Translations under genes and position numbers: made by a program
NCBI GenBank assembly: GCA_035566435.1
Contig: DATMRF010000123.1
Span: 1-23,442, forward strand
DNA length: 23,442 nt
Source: DATMRF01 sp035566435
Lineage (GTDB): Bacteria; Verrucomicrobiota; Verrucomicrobiia; Limisphaerales; UBA8199
Direction of reading: 5' to 3'
Notes under the pieces: model-generated
Seen by the model: only the letters and a program-made list of their open reading frames with translations
Databases searched by the model: none
What the model was told of the DNA's origin: nothing
Part shown: in pieces, positions 23,378 to 23,442 of the stretch
How the letters are laid out: every line of letters starts with the position of its first letter
Numbering within the stretch: the stretch's first letter is position 1

Positions 23378-23442
23378 ATGCCGGTTAGCAACCCTTCCTT
23401 CCCCTCTCTACAGGTCATATGGATAGTACTCACGATCGGCCC
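23378..23442 (+). CDS. Possible start of a membrane protein, cut by the window end
   Basis: An ATG at 23378 follows a purine-rich GAGGAGAAAGAAGG. The 21 visible codons read MPVSNPSFPSLQVIWIVLTIG, a polar start then a hydrophobic stretch, with no stop before the edge. A short alternative ORF from 23340 stops at 23429. The reading is plausible but very short. Confidence 0.35.
   Translation, partial: MPVSNPSFPSLQVIWIVLTIG

Overview
Organism and style: the window looks like a chromosome segment of a soil or freshwater Verrucomicrobiota bacterium (Pedosphaera/Limisphaerales-like), judged from family content only. The pointers are a Ser/Thr kinase that starts with a short zinc ribbon and is translationally coupled to an ECF sigma factor, secreted proteins ending in the FYRLEYR-type tail common in that phylum, a Tat-exported sugar isomerase, a GH51 arabinofuranosidase and mostly high-GC host genes with few Shine-Dalgarno sequences. 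No rRNA or taxonomic marker is present, so this is an inference.

Layout: 1-209 upstream region with an inverted repeat and a good sigma70-like promoter; 210-2684 secreted GH51 alpha-L-arabinofuranosidase; 2796-5871 ABC-2 permease and SAM methyltransferase, the latter carrying an in-frame block of palindromic repeats; 6080-6367 small membrane ORF; 6416-7666 (minus) BaiN/HI0933-type flavoprotein; 8004-8079 tRNA-Thr(CGT). From the 3' end of that tRNA to a 21-bp copy of it at 13633-13653 lies a 5.6-kb island of lower, uneven GC. It holds a membrane-anchored OB-fold-like protein, a three-gene membrane operon, a secreted trypsin-like protease, a 66-aa sigma-region-4-like regulator, a PD-(D/E)XK nuclease-like gene broken by one amber codon, and a 128-aa unknown. 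It has no visible integrase. Host genes resume on the minus strand: Tat-exported sugar isomerase (13696-14571), a secreted beta-propeller plus partner (14891-17113), the kinase/sigma operon (17263-20696), a TonB-C-like lipoprotein (20745-21290) and a GNAT acetyltransferase (21426-21968).

From about 22080 to 23300 there is no credible gene. The DNA is built from short words repeated two to four times. At least four diverged units share a core (CGGTAAA-AC-GGC), and each unit repeats its own word on both sides of that core (GGATCA, GTCACACC, GTCACGC, GTCACCGC). A possible membrane-protein start runs off the right edge.

How the parts work together: the arabinofuranosidase, isomerase and secreted propeller proteins fit a polysaccharide-degrading life. 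The kinase/sigma pair looks like an envelope-to-transcription signalling unit. The tRNA island is the accessory module and the best place to look for an undescribed conflict or defence system. The word-repeat region and the in-gene palindromes are the most unusual DNA-level structures.
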